Below, piece after piece: positions 34,553 to 43,496 of a stretch of DNA of 64,000 nt. Position 1 is the stretch's first letter. Each line of letters opens with the position of its first letter. Below the pieces are notes generated by a model. That model saw only the letters and a list, made by a program, of their open reading frames with translations. It had not been told where the DNA came from and searched no databases. This stretch comes from Bacillota bacterium (GTDB lineage Bacteria > Bacillota > Clostridia > Christensenellales > SZUA-584): NCBI GenBank assembly GCA_023390815.1, contig JAEWCC010000036.1, forward strand, positions 12,227 to 76,226. The letters run 5' to 3'. Both the position numbers and the translations under genes were made by a program.

Positions 34553-35416
34553 TTATAATACTTCCTCCATAAACTCCCGTATCTCTTCCATCGCCTGCGC
34601 GGCTTCGGGTACGAACGCGGACTGCATATGGAAGATGTGCCACATCCCTTCCCACACCTTCAGCTCCACCGCGACGCCTGCTTCCTCTGCCCGCGCCGCG
34701 AAGCGCTGCGCGTCGCCCGCAAATACGTCGTACTGCGCGGCGTGGATCAGTATGGGCGGCAGGCCTGTGAGGTCGCCGTACAGCGGCGATATATCCGGCA
34801 GCGTCGCGTCGTACCCGGCGGTGTAGTTGCGCGCCAATGCCAGCGGGTCCTTCATCTGGAACGGGTCTTGCTGTGCGTCTGCGGATACTTCTCCCCCGCC
34901 CGCGAGGTCCAGCACCGGCGTCATCATCACGATGGCATCGGGCATTGCTTCCCCGCTCCTTTTCGCTGCCAGTAGCGCGGAAAGCGCCAGCGCGCAGCCG
35001 GACGAATCACCCGTCACGAGCAGGCGGTCATAGCCAAGGGTGAGCATGGCGTGGTACGCCGCCTTCGCGTCCTCCAGCGCCGCCGGGAACGCATGCTCCG
35101 GCGCAAGCCGATAATCCGGCATATAGATGTCCGCGCAAAGGCTTTGCGACAATCCCGCCACAAACTCCCGGTTAGCCGCATAGATGCCAAGGCAAAAGCC
35201 GCCGCCGTGAAAGTATACCGCCGCGCGCCCGGTGCGCTGCCTGCCCCGGAACACCTCGCACGGCACGCCGCCCAGCTCCATGCGGGTTGCCACAACCCCT
35301 TCGGGCATGCCCTGCCCCGGCATCGCCTCCATCGCCGCGCGAATTTCGCCCAGCGGCCTGTTCCACATGTCGGCCTCGCGCAGCATCCTCCTTACCATAT
35401 CCGCCTGTTCGCTCAT
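34553..35416 (-). CDS. alpha/beta hydrolase, hormone-sensitive-lipase-like esterase
   Basis: 287 residues from the ATG at 35416 behind AAAGGATGG. The HSL-family oxyanion motif YFHGGGFCLG, the nucleophile elbow VTGDSSGCAL, DYRLAPEHAFPAAL, and a catalytic His in EGMWHIFHM are all in place. It should be a cytoplasmic carboxylesterase of short-chain esters. It lies 77 bases after an AraC regulator on the same strand, which may control it. Confidence 0.9.
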   Translation of the reverse strand: MSEQADMVRRMLREADMWNRPLGEIRAAMEAMPGQGMPEGVVATRMELGGVPCEVFRGRQRTGRAAVYFHGGGFCLGIYAANREFVAGLSQSLCADIYMPDYRLAPEHAFPAALEDAKAAYHAMLTLGYDRLLVTGDSSGCALALSALLAAKRSGEAMPDAIVMMTPVLDLAGGGEVSADAQQDPFQMKDPLALARNYTAGYDATLPDISPLYGDLTGLPPILIHAAQYDVFAGDAQRFAARAEEAGVAVELKVWEGMWHIFHMQSAFVPEAAQAMEEIREFMEEVL

Positions 35417-35493
35417 ATCAAAAAACCCATCCTTTCCGTTCATGGCTTCATGATAACCGGCTTTCGGATGGGCTGCATGACGTTTCTTGCTGA

Positions 35494-36360
35494 CTATACG
35501 GGCTGCGCAACCGGCACGAGAATGTGCACCTCGGGGTTCGCCGCGTAGGTGCGCTCATAGATGTTGAGCATGCCGATGCCATTGGCTGCGATGCGCGCCT
35601 CCTTGACCATCAGCCACTTGTAGAGGTCGTCGATGAACACCTCGCTGATGTCGAACATGTCCCCGGCGTACAGGAAATCGGCGTACCAACCCCCCGGGAC
35701 CTCCAGCATTCCGTACCGGGAGACGTCGCCACCCGCCGCGGGCTGCCTGCCGCAGAACACGCGGTATTCGCCGTCTTCGCGTCCGCTGCACGTCACGGCG
35801 GTGTAGAACCAGCTTTGGTCAAACGCGTCCAGTCGGGCCGATTCGAGCAAAAAGGTCTCGTTGGTTTCCCTCAGCGTCTGCTCATACTCCGCATCGTTTT
35901 TGTTGATGTCCGAATGGACCCCGTAGAGTGTCTGCGTCTGAACATACCGCACCTCGCCCCGCAGCGCGAGCGTCCCGTGGTAATTGACGATGTCCCGTTC
36001 GACGATGGACGCCTTGGGCGTCAGCGCGACGGCGGGGCGGTGCCTGCGGTATTCCGCGGGCGATACGCCGAGCTGGGCTTTAAACGCGCGGCTGAACACC
36101 TCCGGGTATTCGAAACCCAGCTCCAGCGCAATGTCGATGACCGGCGCATCGGTATCACGGAGCAGCTGCGCGGCACGCGCCAGCTTGCGGCCCAGCACGT
36201 ACTGCTTGAGCGTGACGCCCGCCACCGTGCTGAACATGCGGTTGAAATGGAAGTCGGATATCCCGGCGCGCGCGGAAAGCTCGGCCAGCGTCAGACGCGA
36301 GGCGATGCTGCGCTCGATGGTTTCCACGATATCGGTGATGACCGCGACATAAAAGTTCAT
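35494..36360 (-). CDS. AraC-family regulator with GyrI-like domain
   Basis: 288 residues, taken from the ATG at 36360 (GGACGGGA upstream); an ATG at 36387 lacks a site. The N-terminal AraC helix-turn-helix (ERSIASRLTLAELSARAGIS, then FHFNRMFSTVAGVTLKQYV and GFEYPEVFSRAFKAQLGVSP) is followed from about 115 by a GyrI-type effector domain. Same architecture as the protein at 27015, with low sequence identity. Probably controls the esterase behind it. Confidence 0.85.
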   Translation of the reverse strand: MNFYVAVITDIVETIERSIASRLTLAELSARAGISDFHFNRMFSTVAGVTLKQYVLGRKLARAAQLLRDTDAPVIDIALELGFEYPEVFSRAFKAQLGVSPAEYRRHRPAVALTPKASIVERDIVNYHGTLALRGEVRYVQTQTLYGVHSDINKNDAEYEQTLRETNETFLLESARLDAFDQSWFYTAVTCSGREDGEYRVFCGRQPAAGGDVSRYGMLEVPGGWYADFLYAGDMFDISEVFIDDLYKWLMVKEARIAANGIGMLNIYERTYAANPEVHILVPVAQPV

Positions 36361-36480
36361 ATGCGTCCCGTCCGGGCGCTTGCCCATATTGTCTGCTTCA
36401 TTATAACCCGCAGTCCCGCCTTCGGCAAATGCGGACCGCCGCAGCCTATAAAATTTCCCGATTTTTTTACGATCCCCCTA

Positions 36481-36509
36481 TTGCATTTCCCTTTAGGTTG
36501 GTTTATATT
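36481..36509 (+). promoter_or_regulatory. promoter of the dnaJ-like gene
   Basis: TTGCAT (36481-36486), 17-base spacer, TATATT (36504-36509), just upstream of the CtsR box. Confidence 0.7.
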
Positions 36510-36517
36510 GTATTAAA

Positions 36518-36534
36518 GGTCAGAGAAGGTCAAA
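36518..36534 (+). promoter_or_regulatory. CtsR operator
   Basis: GGTCAGA-GAA-GGTCAAA. The consensus is RGTCAAA-NAN-RGTCAAA, so one base of fourteen differs. It overlaps the expected transcription start, the normal place for repression of heat-shock genes by CtsR. Confidence 0.8.
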
Positions 36535-36574
36535 AATCGACAGGGTTTGTTTTGACTTAAGGGAGGGATGCGGT

Positions 36575-37564
36575 TTGGAATACAAGGACTATTATGCCAT
36601 TTTAGGCGTGGATAAAACAGCGGCGCAGGAGGATATCCGAAAGGCGTACCGAAAGCTCGCGAAGCAGTATCACCCGGACGTGAACAAGGGCGACAAGAAA
36701 TCCGAGGAGAAGTTCAAGGACGTCAGCGAGGCGTACGAGGTGCTGGGCGACGAGGAAAAGCGCAAGAAGTACGACATGTTCGGCAATCAGACGAACTTTT
36801 CGGGCGGGTCCAACTTCGATCCGTCGCAGTACGGCTTCGGCGGCGGCAACGCGCGCTACCAGTACGCGAGCACCGGCGACCACAGCGACTTCTTCAACGC
36901 GTTCTTTTCGGGCGGCGGCTTCAATTTCGAAGACCTGTTCGGCGCTGGCGCGCGCCGGAGCGGCAACGCCTCGCGCATCTACGAGGGTGACGATTTAAGC
37001 GAGATTTTCGGCGGTACCGGAGCAGGCAGGAGTTCTCAACGTTCGCTGGACGGGCGCAACATCGAGGCGGAGATTGAGATCACGCCGGAGGAAGGCGCGG
37101 CGGGTACGGAAAAACGCATCTCGCTGCAGGCCGATACGGGTACGCGCACCATCGACTTCAAGGTGCCGCAGGGCGTCAAGGACGGCGAAACCATCCGCCT
37201 CAAAGGCCAGGGCCATGCGGGCGCAGCGGGCGGCAAAACGGGCGATCTGCGTCTGACGGTGCGGCTGGTACCCAGCGCACGATACACCCCCGAGGGCAAC
37301 GATCTTGTAACCACGGCGGACGTATACCCGTGGGACGCTGCGCTCGGCGCGAAGCACAACGTGGAGACGCTGGACGGTACGATCGCGGTGAAGATTCCCG
37401 CGGGCGTACAGTCCGGCAGCAAGATTCGCGTTGCGGGCAGGGGCTACCCCGTGCGCACGGGCAAACGCGGCGACCTGTACATCAAGGTGCGCATCGTCAA
37501 CCCCGCGCACCTCACGCGCGAACAAAAAGGGCTGTACGAAAAGCTGAAGGATACGGTGAAGTAA
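36575..37564 (+). CDS. DnaJ-class co-chaperone (CbpA-like)
   Basis: 329 residues. The start is a TTG (36575) with GGGAGGG seven bases upstream; no in-frame ATG or GTG fits. J domain with HPD (33-35), a Gly/Phe-rich linker (FSGGSNFDPSQYGFGGGNA), then two C-terminal substrate domains (from DGRNIEAEIEITPEEGAAG). The zinc-finger region of full DnaJ is absent, as in CbpA. It should stimulate DnaK. A CtsR box over its promoter and clpB downstream make this a heat-shock unit. Confidence 0.9.
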   Translation: MEYKDYYAILGVDKTAAQEDIRKAYRKLAKQYHPDVNKGDKKSEEKFKDVSEAYEVLGDEEKRKKYDMFGNQTNFSGGSNFDPSQYGFGGGNARYQYASTGDHSDFFNAFFSGGGFNFEDLFGAGARRSGNASRIYEGDDLSEIFGGTGAGRSSQRSLDGRNIEAEIEITPEEGAAGTEKRISLQADTGTRTIDFKVPQGVKDGETIRLKGQGHAGAAGGKTGDLRLTVRLVPSARYTPEGNDLVTTADVYPWDAALGAKHNVETLDGTIAVKIPAGVQSGSKIRVAGRGYPVRTGKRGDLYIKVRIVNPAHLTREQKGLYEKLKDTVK

Positions 37565-37632
37565 GACACCATCGGGGGCATTAGGGTAGCTGTTCATAAA
37601 AATCATTTGGATGTGGAGGGGGCCGGAAACCT

Positions 37633-38001
37633 GTGTCGTTAGAGTATGATAAACGGCTGATTGCTAATGCAAGAGCGTTGCGTAAAAATATGACGCCTCA
37701 GGAACGCAATTTATGGTACGACTATTTGGTTAAATATCCGGTACGGTTTCAACGGCAAAAAGTGATAGGCCGATATATAGCAGATTTCTATTGTGCCAGC
37801 GCCAAATTAGTCATTGAGGTTGATGGAGGCGGACACTACATGGAAGATCAGAAGATTTATGATGAAATAAGAACAGAGGTGTTTAAAGGCTACGGCTTAC
37901 AAGTAATGAGGTTTACCAATATCGATATAGCAAAAAACTTTGAAGGCGTATGTTTTGTAATAGACAAAACTGTAAAGATGCGAAAAGCCTCCCTCGGATG
38001 A
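37633..38001 (+). CDS. DUF559 (Vsr-like) endonuclease-fold protein
   Basis: 122 residues, GTG start behind GGAGGGG. ANARALRKNMTPQERNLWYD, RFQRQKVIGRYIADFYCASA and LVIEVDGGGHY form the DUF559 core, whose Asp/Glu residues match the PD-(D/E)XK-like fold of Vsr-type nucleases; no activity is proven for the family. It lies between dnaJ and clpB. Its last codons and stop lie inside repeat R10 (final KASLG), so the repeat replaced the natural 3' end. Confidence 0.88.
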   Translation: MSLEYDKRLIANARALRKNMTPQERNLWYDYLVKYPVRFQRQKVIGRYIADFYCASAKLVIEVDGGGHYMEDQKIYDEIRTEVFKGYGLQVMRFTNIDIAKNFEGVCFVIDKTVKMRKASLG

Positions 38002-38096
38002 GGGAGGTGGCGCGTAGCGCCGGAGGGAGAGATTAGGATTTGAAGCATTCCCTCCCTCAGCCACCTGCGGTGACAGCTCCCTCATCTGAGGGAGCC
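37985..38096. repeat. interspersed repeat R10
   Basis: GCCTCCCTCGGATGAGGGAGG left end, GGCGCGTAGCGCCGGAGGGA, CCTCCCTCAGCCACCTGCGG and CTCCCTCATCTGAGGGAGCC right end. It covers the 3' tip of the DUF559 gene and ends 20 bases before the clpB ribosome site. Confidence 0.85.
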
Positions 38097-38125
38097 ATAA
38101 TTATGGCAACAAGGAGGTTTTATAT

Positions 38126-40714
38126 ATGGAACTGGACAGATTAACGGAAAAAGCAATGGGCGCGGTGAGCGCGGCGCAGGAAACCGGCATACGGCTGGGG
38201 CACCAGCAGATCGACGGGGAGCATCTGCACTACGCGCTGGCATCGCAGCAGGACGGATTGATCCCAAAGCTGCTGGGATATATGGGCATCGACACCGCGC
38301 AGTATGTGCGCAGCGTGGAAGCCGAGCTGAATAAGCTGCCGAAGGTGCAGGGTGCGTCCGCGTCGGTGTACGCGGGCAGGCGGCTATCCGAGTTGCTCGT
38401 AAAGGCGCAGGACGAGGCCAAGCGTTTCAAGGACGAATACACCGGGGTGGAACACCTCTATATTGCGCTGCTTAAGGAGCGCGGCACGCCGTCGGCGGCG
38501 ATATTCAAGCAGTACGGCATCACGCTGGACGCCTTCATGGCGGCGCTCAGCAAGGTGCGCGGCAACCAGCGCGTGACGTCGCAGAACCCCGAGGAGACGT
38601 ACGACTCGCTAACGCGGTTCGGACGCGATTTGCTGGAGATGGCGAAGCAGGGCAAGATCGACCCGGTTATTGGCCGGGACGATGAGATACGCCGCGCGAT
38701 CCGCATCCTGTCGCGCCGGACCAAGAACAACCCCGTGCTGATCGGCGAGCCGGGCGTGGGCAAAACTGCGGTGGTGGAAGGCCTTGCGCAGCGTATCCTC
38801 GCGGGCGACGTACCGGAGGGCCTCAAGGACAAGACAATATTCGCACTGGACATGGGTGCGCTGATCGCCGGGGCCAAGTACCGCGGCGAGTTCGAGGAAC
38901 GCCTCAAGGCGGTGCTGGCGGATGTCAACAAGAGCGACGGGCGCATCATACTGTTCATCGACGAGCTGCACAACATCGTGGGCGCAGGTAAGGCCGAAGG
39001 CGCGATGGACGCGGGCAACATATTAAAGCCCATGCTTGCGCGCGGCGAGCTGCACTGCATCGGCGCGACGACACTCGACGAGTACCGCAAGTACATCGAG
39101 AAGGACGCGGCGCTGGAGCGGCGATTCCAGCCTATCCTCGTGGAGCCGCCATCGGTGGAGGACACGATCTCCATACTGCGCGGGCTAAAGGAACGCTTCG
39201 AGATTCACCACGGTGTGAAGATTACGGACGGCGCGCTGATTGCGTGCGCGGTGCTGTCCGACCGATACATCAGCGACCGCTTTCTGCCCGACAAGGCCAT
39301 CGACCTGATGGACGAGGCGGCGGCGATGATCCGCACCGAGATCGACAGCATGCCGACCGAGCTCGACGATATCTCGCGGCGCGTGATGCAGCTCGAGATC
39401 GAGCGGCAGGCGCTCAAGAAAGAGGATGACGCGGCGGCAAAGGCCCGTCTTGCGGCGCTGGAGAAGGAACTGGCCACTCAGAAGGAGCAGGCCGATAAAT
39501 TAAAAGCCCAGTGGGAGCTCGAGAAAGTGGCGCTCACACGGGAGAAGGACATCAAGCAGCAGATCGAGGACGTGCGGCGGCGCATCGACGAGGCCAAGCG
39601 GCATTACGATCTGGAGCAGGCGGCGAAGCTGGAATACGGCGAGTTGCCGGGATTGCAGTCACAGCTGGAAGAGGAACGCCGGCGCAACGCCCAGAACCAG
39701 AACGTGCTGCTCAAGGAGGAGGTCACCGAGGAGGAGATCGCCGAGATTGTGGCGCGCTGGACGGGCATCCCGGTCAGCAAGCTCGTCGAGAAGGAAAAGG
39801 ATAAGCTGCTGGGCTTGGAGGATATCCTGCACAAGCGGGTGATCGGGCAGGACGAGGCGGTGACCGCGGTCAGCGAGGCCGTGATCCGCGCGCGCTCCGG
39901 TCTGAAAGACCCCAAGCGTCCCATCGGTTCGTTCATATTCCTCGGACCCACGGGCGTGGGCAAGACGGAGCTGGCGCGTGCCGTGGCCGAGGCGCTGTTC
40001 GACAGTGAGGAAAACATGGTGCGCATCGACATGAGCGAGTACATGGAGAAGCATTCCGTGGCGCGGCTGATCGGCGCGCCTCCGGGATACATCGGCTACG
40101 ACGAGGGCGGGCAGCTGACCGAAGCGGTACGCCGCAGGCCGTACTGCGTGATCCTGTTCGACGAGATCGAGAAAGCGCACCACGACGTGTTCAACGTACT
40201 ATTGCAACTGCTCGACGACGGACGTCTGACGGACAGCCAGGGCCGCACGGTGGATTTCAAGAACACCGTGGTGATCATGACGAGCAACCTCGGCAGCGAA
40301 TACCTGCTGTCCGGCATCGACGCGGAGGGCAATCTCAGCGACGAGGCGCGCATGCAGGTGATGACGGAGCTGTCGCGCAGCTTCCGCCCGGAGTTCCTCA
40401 ACCGTGTGGACGACATCGTGATGTTCCGCCCGCTGACGAGAGACGATATCATTCAGATCATCGACCTTGCGGTGGCGGCGATCCAGAAGCGGCTTAACGA
40501 GCGGGCGATTCTGCTCAAGTTAACGGACGCGGCGAAGCGCCTGATTGCCGACAAGTCGTACACGCCCATCTACGGCGCACGCCCGGTGAAGCGGTATCTC
40601 CAGAAGGAGATCGAGACGCAGCTTGGGCGCATGCTGGTGGCGGGCAGCATCACCGACGGCGGCATCGCACAGGTGGATGCGGCGGGTGGAGAGTTGAAGA
40701 TAACGGTAGGTTGA
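38126..40714 (+). CDS. clpB: ATP-dependent disaggregase ClpB
   Basis: 862 residues, ATG behind AAGGAGG. Clp-N repeats (1-145), AAA-1 with Walker A GEPGVGKTA (about 207) and DELHNIVGAGKAEGAMDAG, the coiled-coil middle domain (about 400-520), and AAA-2 with GPTGVGKTE (about 607) and the VARLIGAPPGYIGYDEGGQ pore loop. It extracts proteins from aggregates together with DnaK/DnaJ. No CtsR box lies directly upstream, so it is probably read from the dnaJ promoter through DUF559 and R10. Confidence 0.97.
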   Translation: MELDRLTEKAMGAVSAAQETGIRLGHQQIDGEHLHYALASQQDGLIPKLLGYMGIDTAQYVRSVEAELNKLPKVQGASASVYAGRRLSELLVKAQDEAKRFKDEYTGVEHLYIALLKERGTPSAAIFKQYGITLDAFMAALSKVRGNQRVTSQNPEETYDSLTRFGRDLLEMAKQGKIDPVIGRDDEIRRAIRILSRRTKNNPVLIGEPGVGKTAVVEGLAQRILAGDVPEGLKDKTIFALDMGALIAGAKYRGEFEERLKAVLADVNKSDGRIILFIDELHNIVGAGKAEGAMDAGNILKPMLARGELHCIGATTLDEYRKYIEKDAALERRFQPILVEPPSVEDTISILRGLKERFEIHHGVKITDGALIACAVLSDRYISDRFLPDKAIDLMDEAAAMIRTEIDSMPTELDDISRRVMQLEIERQALKKEDDAAAKARLAALEKELATQKEQADKLKAQWELEKVALTREKDIKQQIEDVRRRIDEAKRHYDLEQAAKLEYGELPGLQSQLEEERRRNAQNQNVLLKEEVTEEEIAEIVARWTGIPVSKLVEKEKDKLLGLEDILHKRVIGQDEAVTAVSEAVIRARSGLKDPKRPIGSFIFLGPTGVGKTELARAVAEALFDSEENMVRIDMSEYMEKHSVARLIGAPPGYIGYDEGGQLTEAVRRRPYCVILFDEIEKAHHDVFNVLLQLLDDGRLTDSQGRTVDFKNTVVIMTSNLGSEYLLSGIDAEGNLSDEARMQVMTELSRSFRPEFLNRVDDIVMFRPLTRDDIIQIIDLAVAAIQKRLNERAILLKLTDAAKRLIADKSYTPIYGARPVKRYLQKEIETQLGRMLVAGSITDGGIAQVDAAGGELKITVG

Positions 40715-40729
40715 TAAGATAACATATAG

Positions 40730-40771
40730 GGAACGGCCTATGTGCCCTACAGGGTACGACCGTTCCTTTTT
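40730..40771 (+). terminator. terminator of clpB
   Basis: GGAACGGCCTATGTGCCC...GGGTACGACCGTTCC followed by TTTTTG. Confidence 0.85.
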
Positions 40772-40800
40772 GTTATAAATATTGTATTGGGTACTGTGGG

Positions 40801-40842
40801 GGGCTGCTCTCCCGCCCAAGGGAACAATCCCTTTGGAATCCC
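40801..40842. repeat. short intergenic repeat, copy 1
   Basis: Contains CTCTCCCGCCCAAGGGAACA then ATCCCTTTGGAATCCC; the same arrangement is found at 49577-49626. Confidence 0.6.
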
Positions 40843-41001
40843 ATAATAGTCCTACGTATTTTATAATAAGATACAATCTTATTCGTTCCTATCCAATAAT
40901 GTAATCTTTTTAATTGTGACTATTTAAACGGTTTACTTTTTGTGCTATAATATTATAATTTCAGCCAATTATAATACATCTTTTTAATAGAGGTTTATAT
41001 T

Positions 41002-41991
41002 ATGAAGAATCGAGTAAAGCCTAAATCATCAGGAGTAAATTGGGTAATAATTTTCCTTGTTTTAATTCTAATTGCAAATTTAGTTTTTTCTATTATATTG
41101 TTTAATCTATATTTATATCAAAAAGACCTTACTATGGATATTCAAAAACAATTGAAAAGTCCTGATGTCACCTCAAACAATGTTAATTTACTTTATCTCG
41201 ATTTCTATAGAGAACTTAGCGAAAAAACTGATGCAGCAATCAATCGAATATTAACTATTGTTGCTATTATTGCAGGTGCTGTCACCATATTTAGCATCCT
41301 ATTAGCGTTTAAAGCACCTAAGGATATAGATAAGCGGATTGACGAAATAAATAATGACTTAAAAAAAGTGGATGAAGCGGCTGAAGAAGCTAAATATCAA
41401 GTTAAAATCGCTAAAACCATTACACAAAAGAAACTTAGACATATTATGTCTAATCCTATTGAGCGGTTAACTGCAATTATTAAAGAATATCCAAATAAAG
41501 CAGATGCTTATTTTTATAGAGGGATTATAAAAGTTGAAAAAGAACTTTTCGATAGTGCTATTCAAGATTTTGAAATAGCACGGAAGAATGGGTTTTCCAT
41601 TGATGAATATTATAATTGGATGGGTATCGCTTATTCTCGAAAAGGTGATAACAAGAAAGGCATTTATTATTTTAGCAAGTATATTGAAACAACAGAGCAG
41701 ATTGATACAGCTTTATGTAATCGAGGTGCAGCGTATCATAACAATAATGATATTGAAAATGCATGTAAGGATCTAGACGAGGCTCTTAAAAGAAACCCTG
41801 ATTGTTTATTTGCCTACGTAAGATTGAGTTCAATTTATTATGAATTATCGGAAAAGGAACAAGATAAACAAAAGAAGCAAGAATACATGGAACAAGCAAT
41901 TTCTAGTTTAAGATCAGCATATGATATTGACCGTAAAGATGAATATGTAATAATCACCCAAAAGAAAACAGGAATTTCTTTCTCAGAATAA
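41002..41991 (+). CDS. membrane-anchored TPR protein, AT-rich
   Basis: 329 residues. Two transmembrane helices (about 14-38 and 82-106), a coiled coil (DIDKRIDEINNDLKKVDEAA) and, from about 150, TPR-type helix pairs (YFYRGIIKVEKELFDSAIQD, YNWMGIAYSRKGDNKKGIYY, CNRGAAYHNNNDIENACKDL, FAYVRLSSIYYELSEKEQDK). TPRs mediate protein contacts on the cytoplasmic face. AT-rich base composition unlike clpB and the genes behind it suggests transfer. No partner gene; function unknown. Confidence 0.75.
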   Translation: MKNRVKPKSSGVNWVIIFLVLILIANLVFSIILFNLYLYQKDLTMDIQKQLKSPDVTSNNVNLLYLDFYRELSEKTDAAINRILTIVAIIAGAVTIFSILLAFKAPKDIDKRIDEINNDLKKVDEAAEEAKYQVKIAKTITQKKLRHIMSNPIERLTAIIKEYPNKADAYFYRGIIKVEKELFDSAIQDFEIARKNGFSIDEYYNWMGIAYSRKGDNKKGIYYFSKYIETTEQIDTALCNRGAAYHNNNDIENACKDLDEALKRNPDCLFAYVRLSSIYYELSEKEQDKQKKQEYMEQAISSLRSAYDIDRKDEYVIITQKKTGISFSE

Positions 41992-42101
41992 TTCTAATAA
42001 GCTATAAAAGAATTATATCAAGGCATCCTGTCTCCTTATGATTACAGCGTGTCAGAGATCGTCATTTTAAATCGCCCGGGTGGCTAAAAGCTACCCCTAT
42101 T

Positions 42102-42308
42102 TCATTTCACCCGCTCCCCCTCCACTTTCTTTATCAGATCATCCACCCTCCGGCTTTGCGCTTGTACCTCTTCGCTTTGCAGGGCTTTGCCCGCCATGCG
42201 TCTTACTTTCCTGCTCTGATCCATAATTTCATAGGTTTCGGATAATGGCGTGCCGTTTTGAAGCGCCTTGTCCACGAGGCGGTTTAGTTTTTCGTGCTTC
42301 TGATTAAG
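42102..42308 (-). pseudogene. Spo0E-like small protein remnant without a start
   Basis: An uninterrupted frame of 68 codons: LNQKHEKLNRLVDKALQNGT, PLSETYEIMDQSRKVRRMAG, then EEVQAQSRRVDDLIKKVEGE. The pattern 'LN.LVDKAL..G..L...EIM.QSRKV' resembles Spo0E-type sporulation phosphatases of Clostridia, whose QS..VD motif contacts Spo0A. The frame begins right after a stop and has no ATG, GTG or TTG before codon 12 and no ribosome site, so the 5' end seems lost. A hairpin at 42077-42096 may be its old terminator. Confidence 0.5.
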
Positions 42309-42372
42309 TTATGCAGCACCCAGAGCTTAATAGAGTCATATTATAAAACAAAAACAGTTTCGAGGTAATAGT

Positions 42373-42942
42373 ATGGTTGACTCTATGGCAATTAATCAAG
42401 GCACAATCAGTGTTCAGAATGCCTTAATAGAAGAAATAATGATTGATCAGGGTGTGGGGCGTGTCACAATATCATATGGTGAGTTGGGGGATTTTGATAT
42501 CATTCATATGAATGTTGTTACTTTAATCGTAGGGCCGCAGACATTAATAAGAGACCAGTTCGGACAGAGAATATCTTTACGGGACCTGACGGAAGGAATG
42601 ACGATAGACGCGGTGTTCTCATCTGCGATGACCAGGAGTATTCCGCCGCAGTCACAGGCTTTTCGGATTACGGTTGTCAGTGACATGGATTTCAGTGTGA
42701 CCGTAGGCCGTGTATTGCGGGTTGATCTCAGAAATGGATTTTTATACACCGGCAGAGCGGACGATCCGCTCAGCCAAATGCAATTTGCCATTACACCATC
42801 TACACTAATACTAAATAGAAACGGAAACAGAATAAGTTTAAGGGATATCAGGCTCGGGCAAATGGTTAGGGTTGAACACGCGATTTTCCAAACGGCCAGT
42901 ATTCCCCCTCAAACAACAGCGTATAGGGTTCAGGCTTTATAA
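42373..42942 (+). CDS. hypothetical protein with internally duplicated beta domain
   Basis: 189 residues, ATG behind GAGGTAA. Two similar halves: TLIRDQFGQRISLRDLTEGM ... SIPPQSQAFRI and TLILNRNGNRISLRDIRLGQ ... SIPPQTTAYRV, each a compact all-beta unit of about 90 residues in the style of OB-like 'DUF5666' proteins. No signal peptide. I know similar uncharacterised Clostridia proteins but no function. Confidence 0.7.
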   Translation: MVDSMAINQGTISVQNALIEEIMIDQGVGRVTISYGELGDFDIIHMNVVTLIVGPQTLIRDQFGQRISLRDLTEGMTIDAVFSSAMTRSIPPQSQAFRITVVSDMDFSVTVGRVLRVDLRNGFLYTGRADDPLSQMQFAITPSTLILNRNGNRISLRDIRLGQMVRVEHAIFQTASIPPQTTAYRVQAL

Positions 42943-42988
42943 AACCTGTAAGCGTCCGCGATGCCTGATTTGATGCAGATCGCACCCC

Positions 42989-43119
42989 GCCTCCCTCGGA
43001 CGAGCACCCTCCGGGTACGTAGGAGGTGGCGCGGAGCGCCGGAAGGAGTGATTGCAAGTAGCTGCGAAACATCCCTCCCTCACCCGGCTTCGCCGGGAGC
43101 TCCCTCGTCTGAGGGAGCC
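42989..43119. repeat. interspersed repeat R11
   Basis: GCCTCCCTCGGACGAG left end interrupted by CACCCTCCGGGTACG, GGCGCGGAGCGCCGGAAGGA, CCCGGCTTCGCCGGGAG hairpin and CTCCCTCGTCTGAGGGAGCC right end. Confidence 0.8.
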
Positions 43120-43496
43120 ATGCTCGCCGTAGATTTGATCGTCGACGCCGTGCCCGAACGCGAAATTCTATACAAAGCGAAAATCCATGACGCAGCGCGA
43201 CAAATTCATACAGGCTTTACAGATCGCACATTTTGTTGTATACTGAAAAAGTATTATAAACTATCGTTTGCGGTAATCCGCAAAGCGTTCCCTCATTTCA
43301 GGCGAATCGCGCTTCCAGACAAGTCGTATTTATAATACACCGTGCACGGGAATTGAGACCCGCGCGATGGATCGGGGCTTTCCGGCTCCGACGTATAAAT
43401 ACTTGAACTTGCGGCGTAATATCAAATTCGAAAGTCTTTGCTATATCGGCAAGGTCTTTATTTTTGTGTGAACACCGGAAAAGAAAGAGAAAAATA
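43120..43496 (+). other. long leader region of the DEAD-box helicase gene
   Basis: No gene seen. A possible promoter TTGTTG-16-TATAAA lies at about 43232-43259. Downstream, a hairpin CGGGGCTTTCCGGCTCCG (about 43375-43392) and a second hairpin with a U-run (43436-43465) suggest a structured mRNA leader. Confidence 0.45.
43436..43465 (+). promoter_or_regulatory. attenuator-like hairpin before the helicase
   Basis: CTTTGC-TATATCG-GCAAGG stem-loop followed by TCTTTATTTTT, about 30 bases before the coding region and after the candidate promoter: the form of an intrinsic terminator inside a leader. Confidence 0.45.

Noticed and set aside
42961..43335. 124-residue frame starting in R11
   Set aside because: Half of it is interspersed repeat, the rest has no similarity, and there is no ribosome site.
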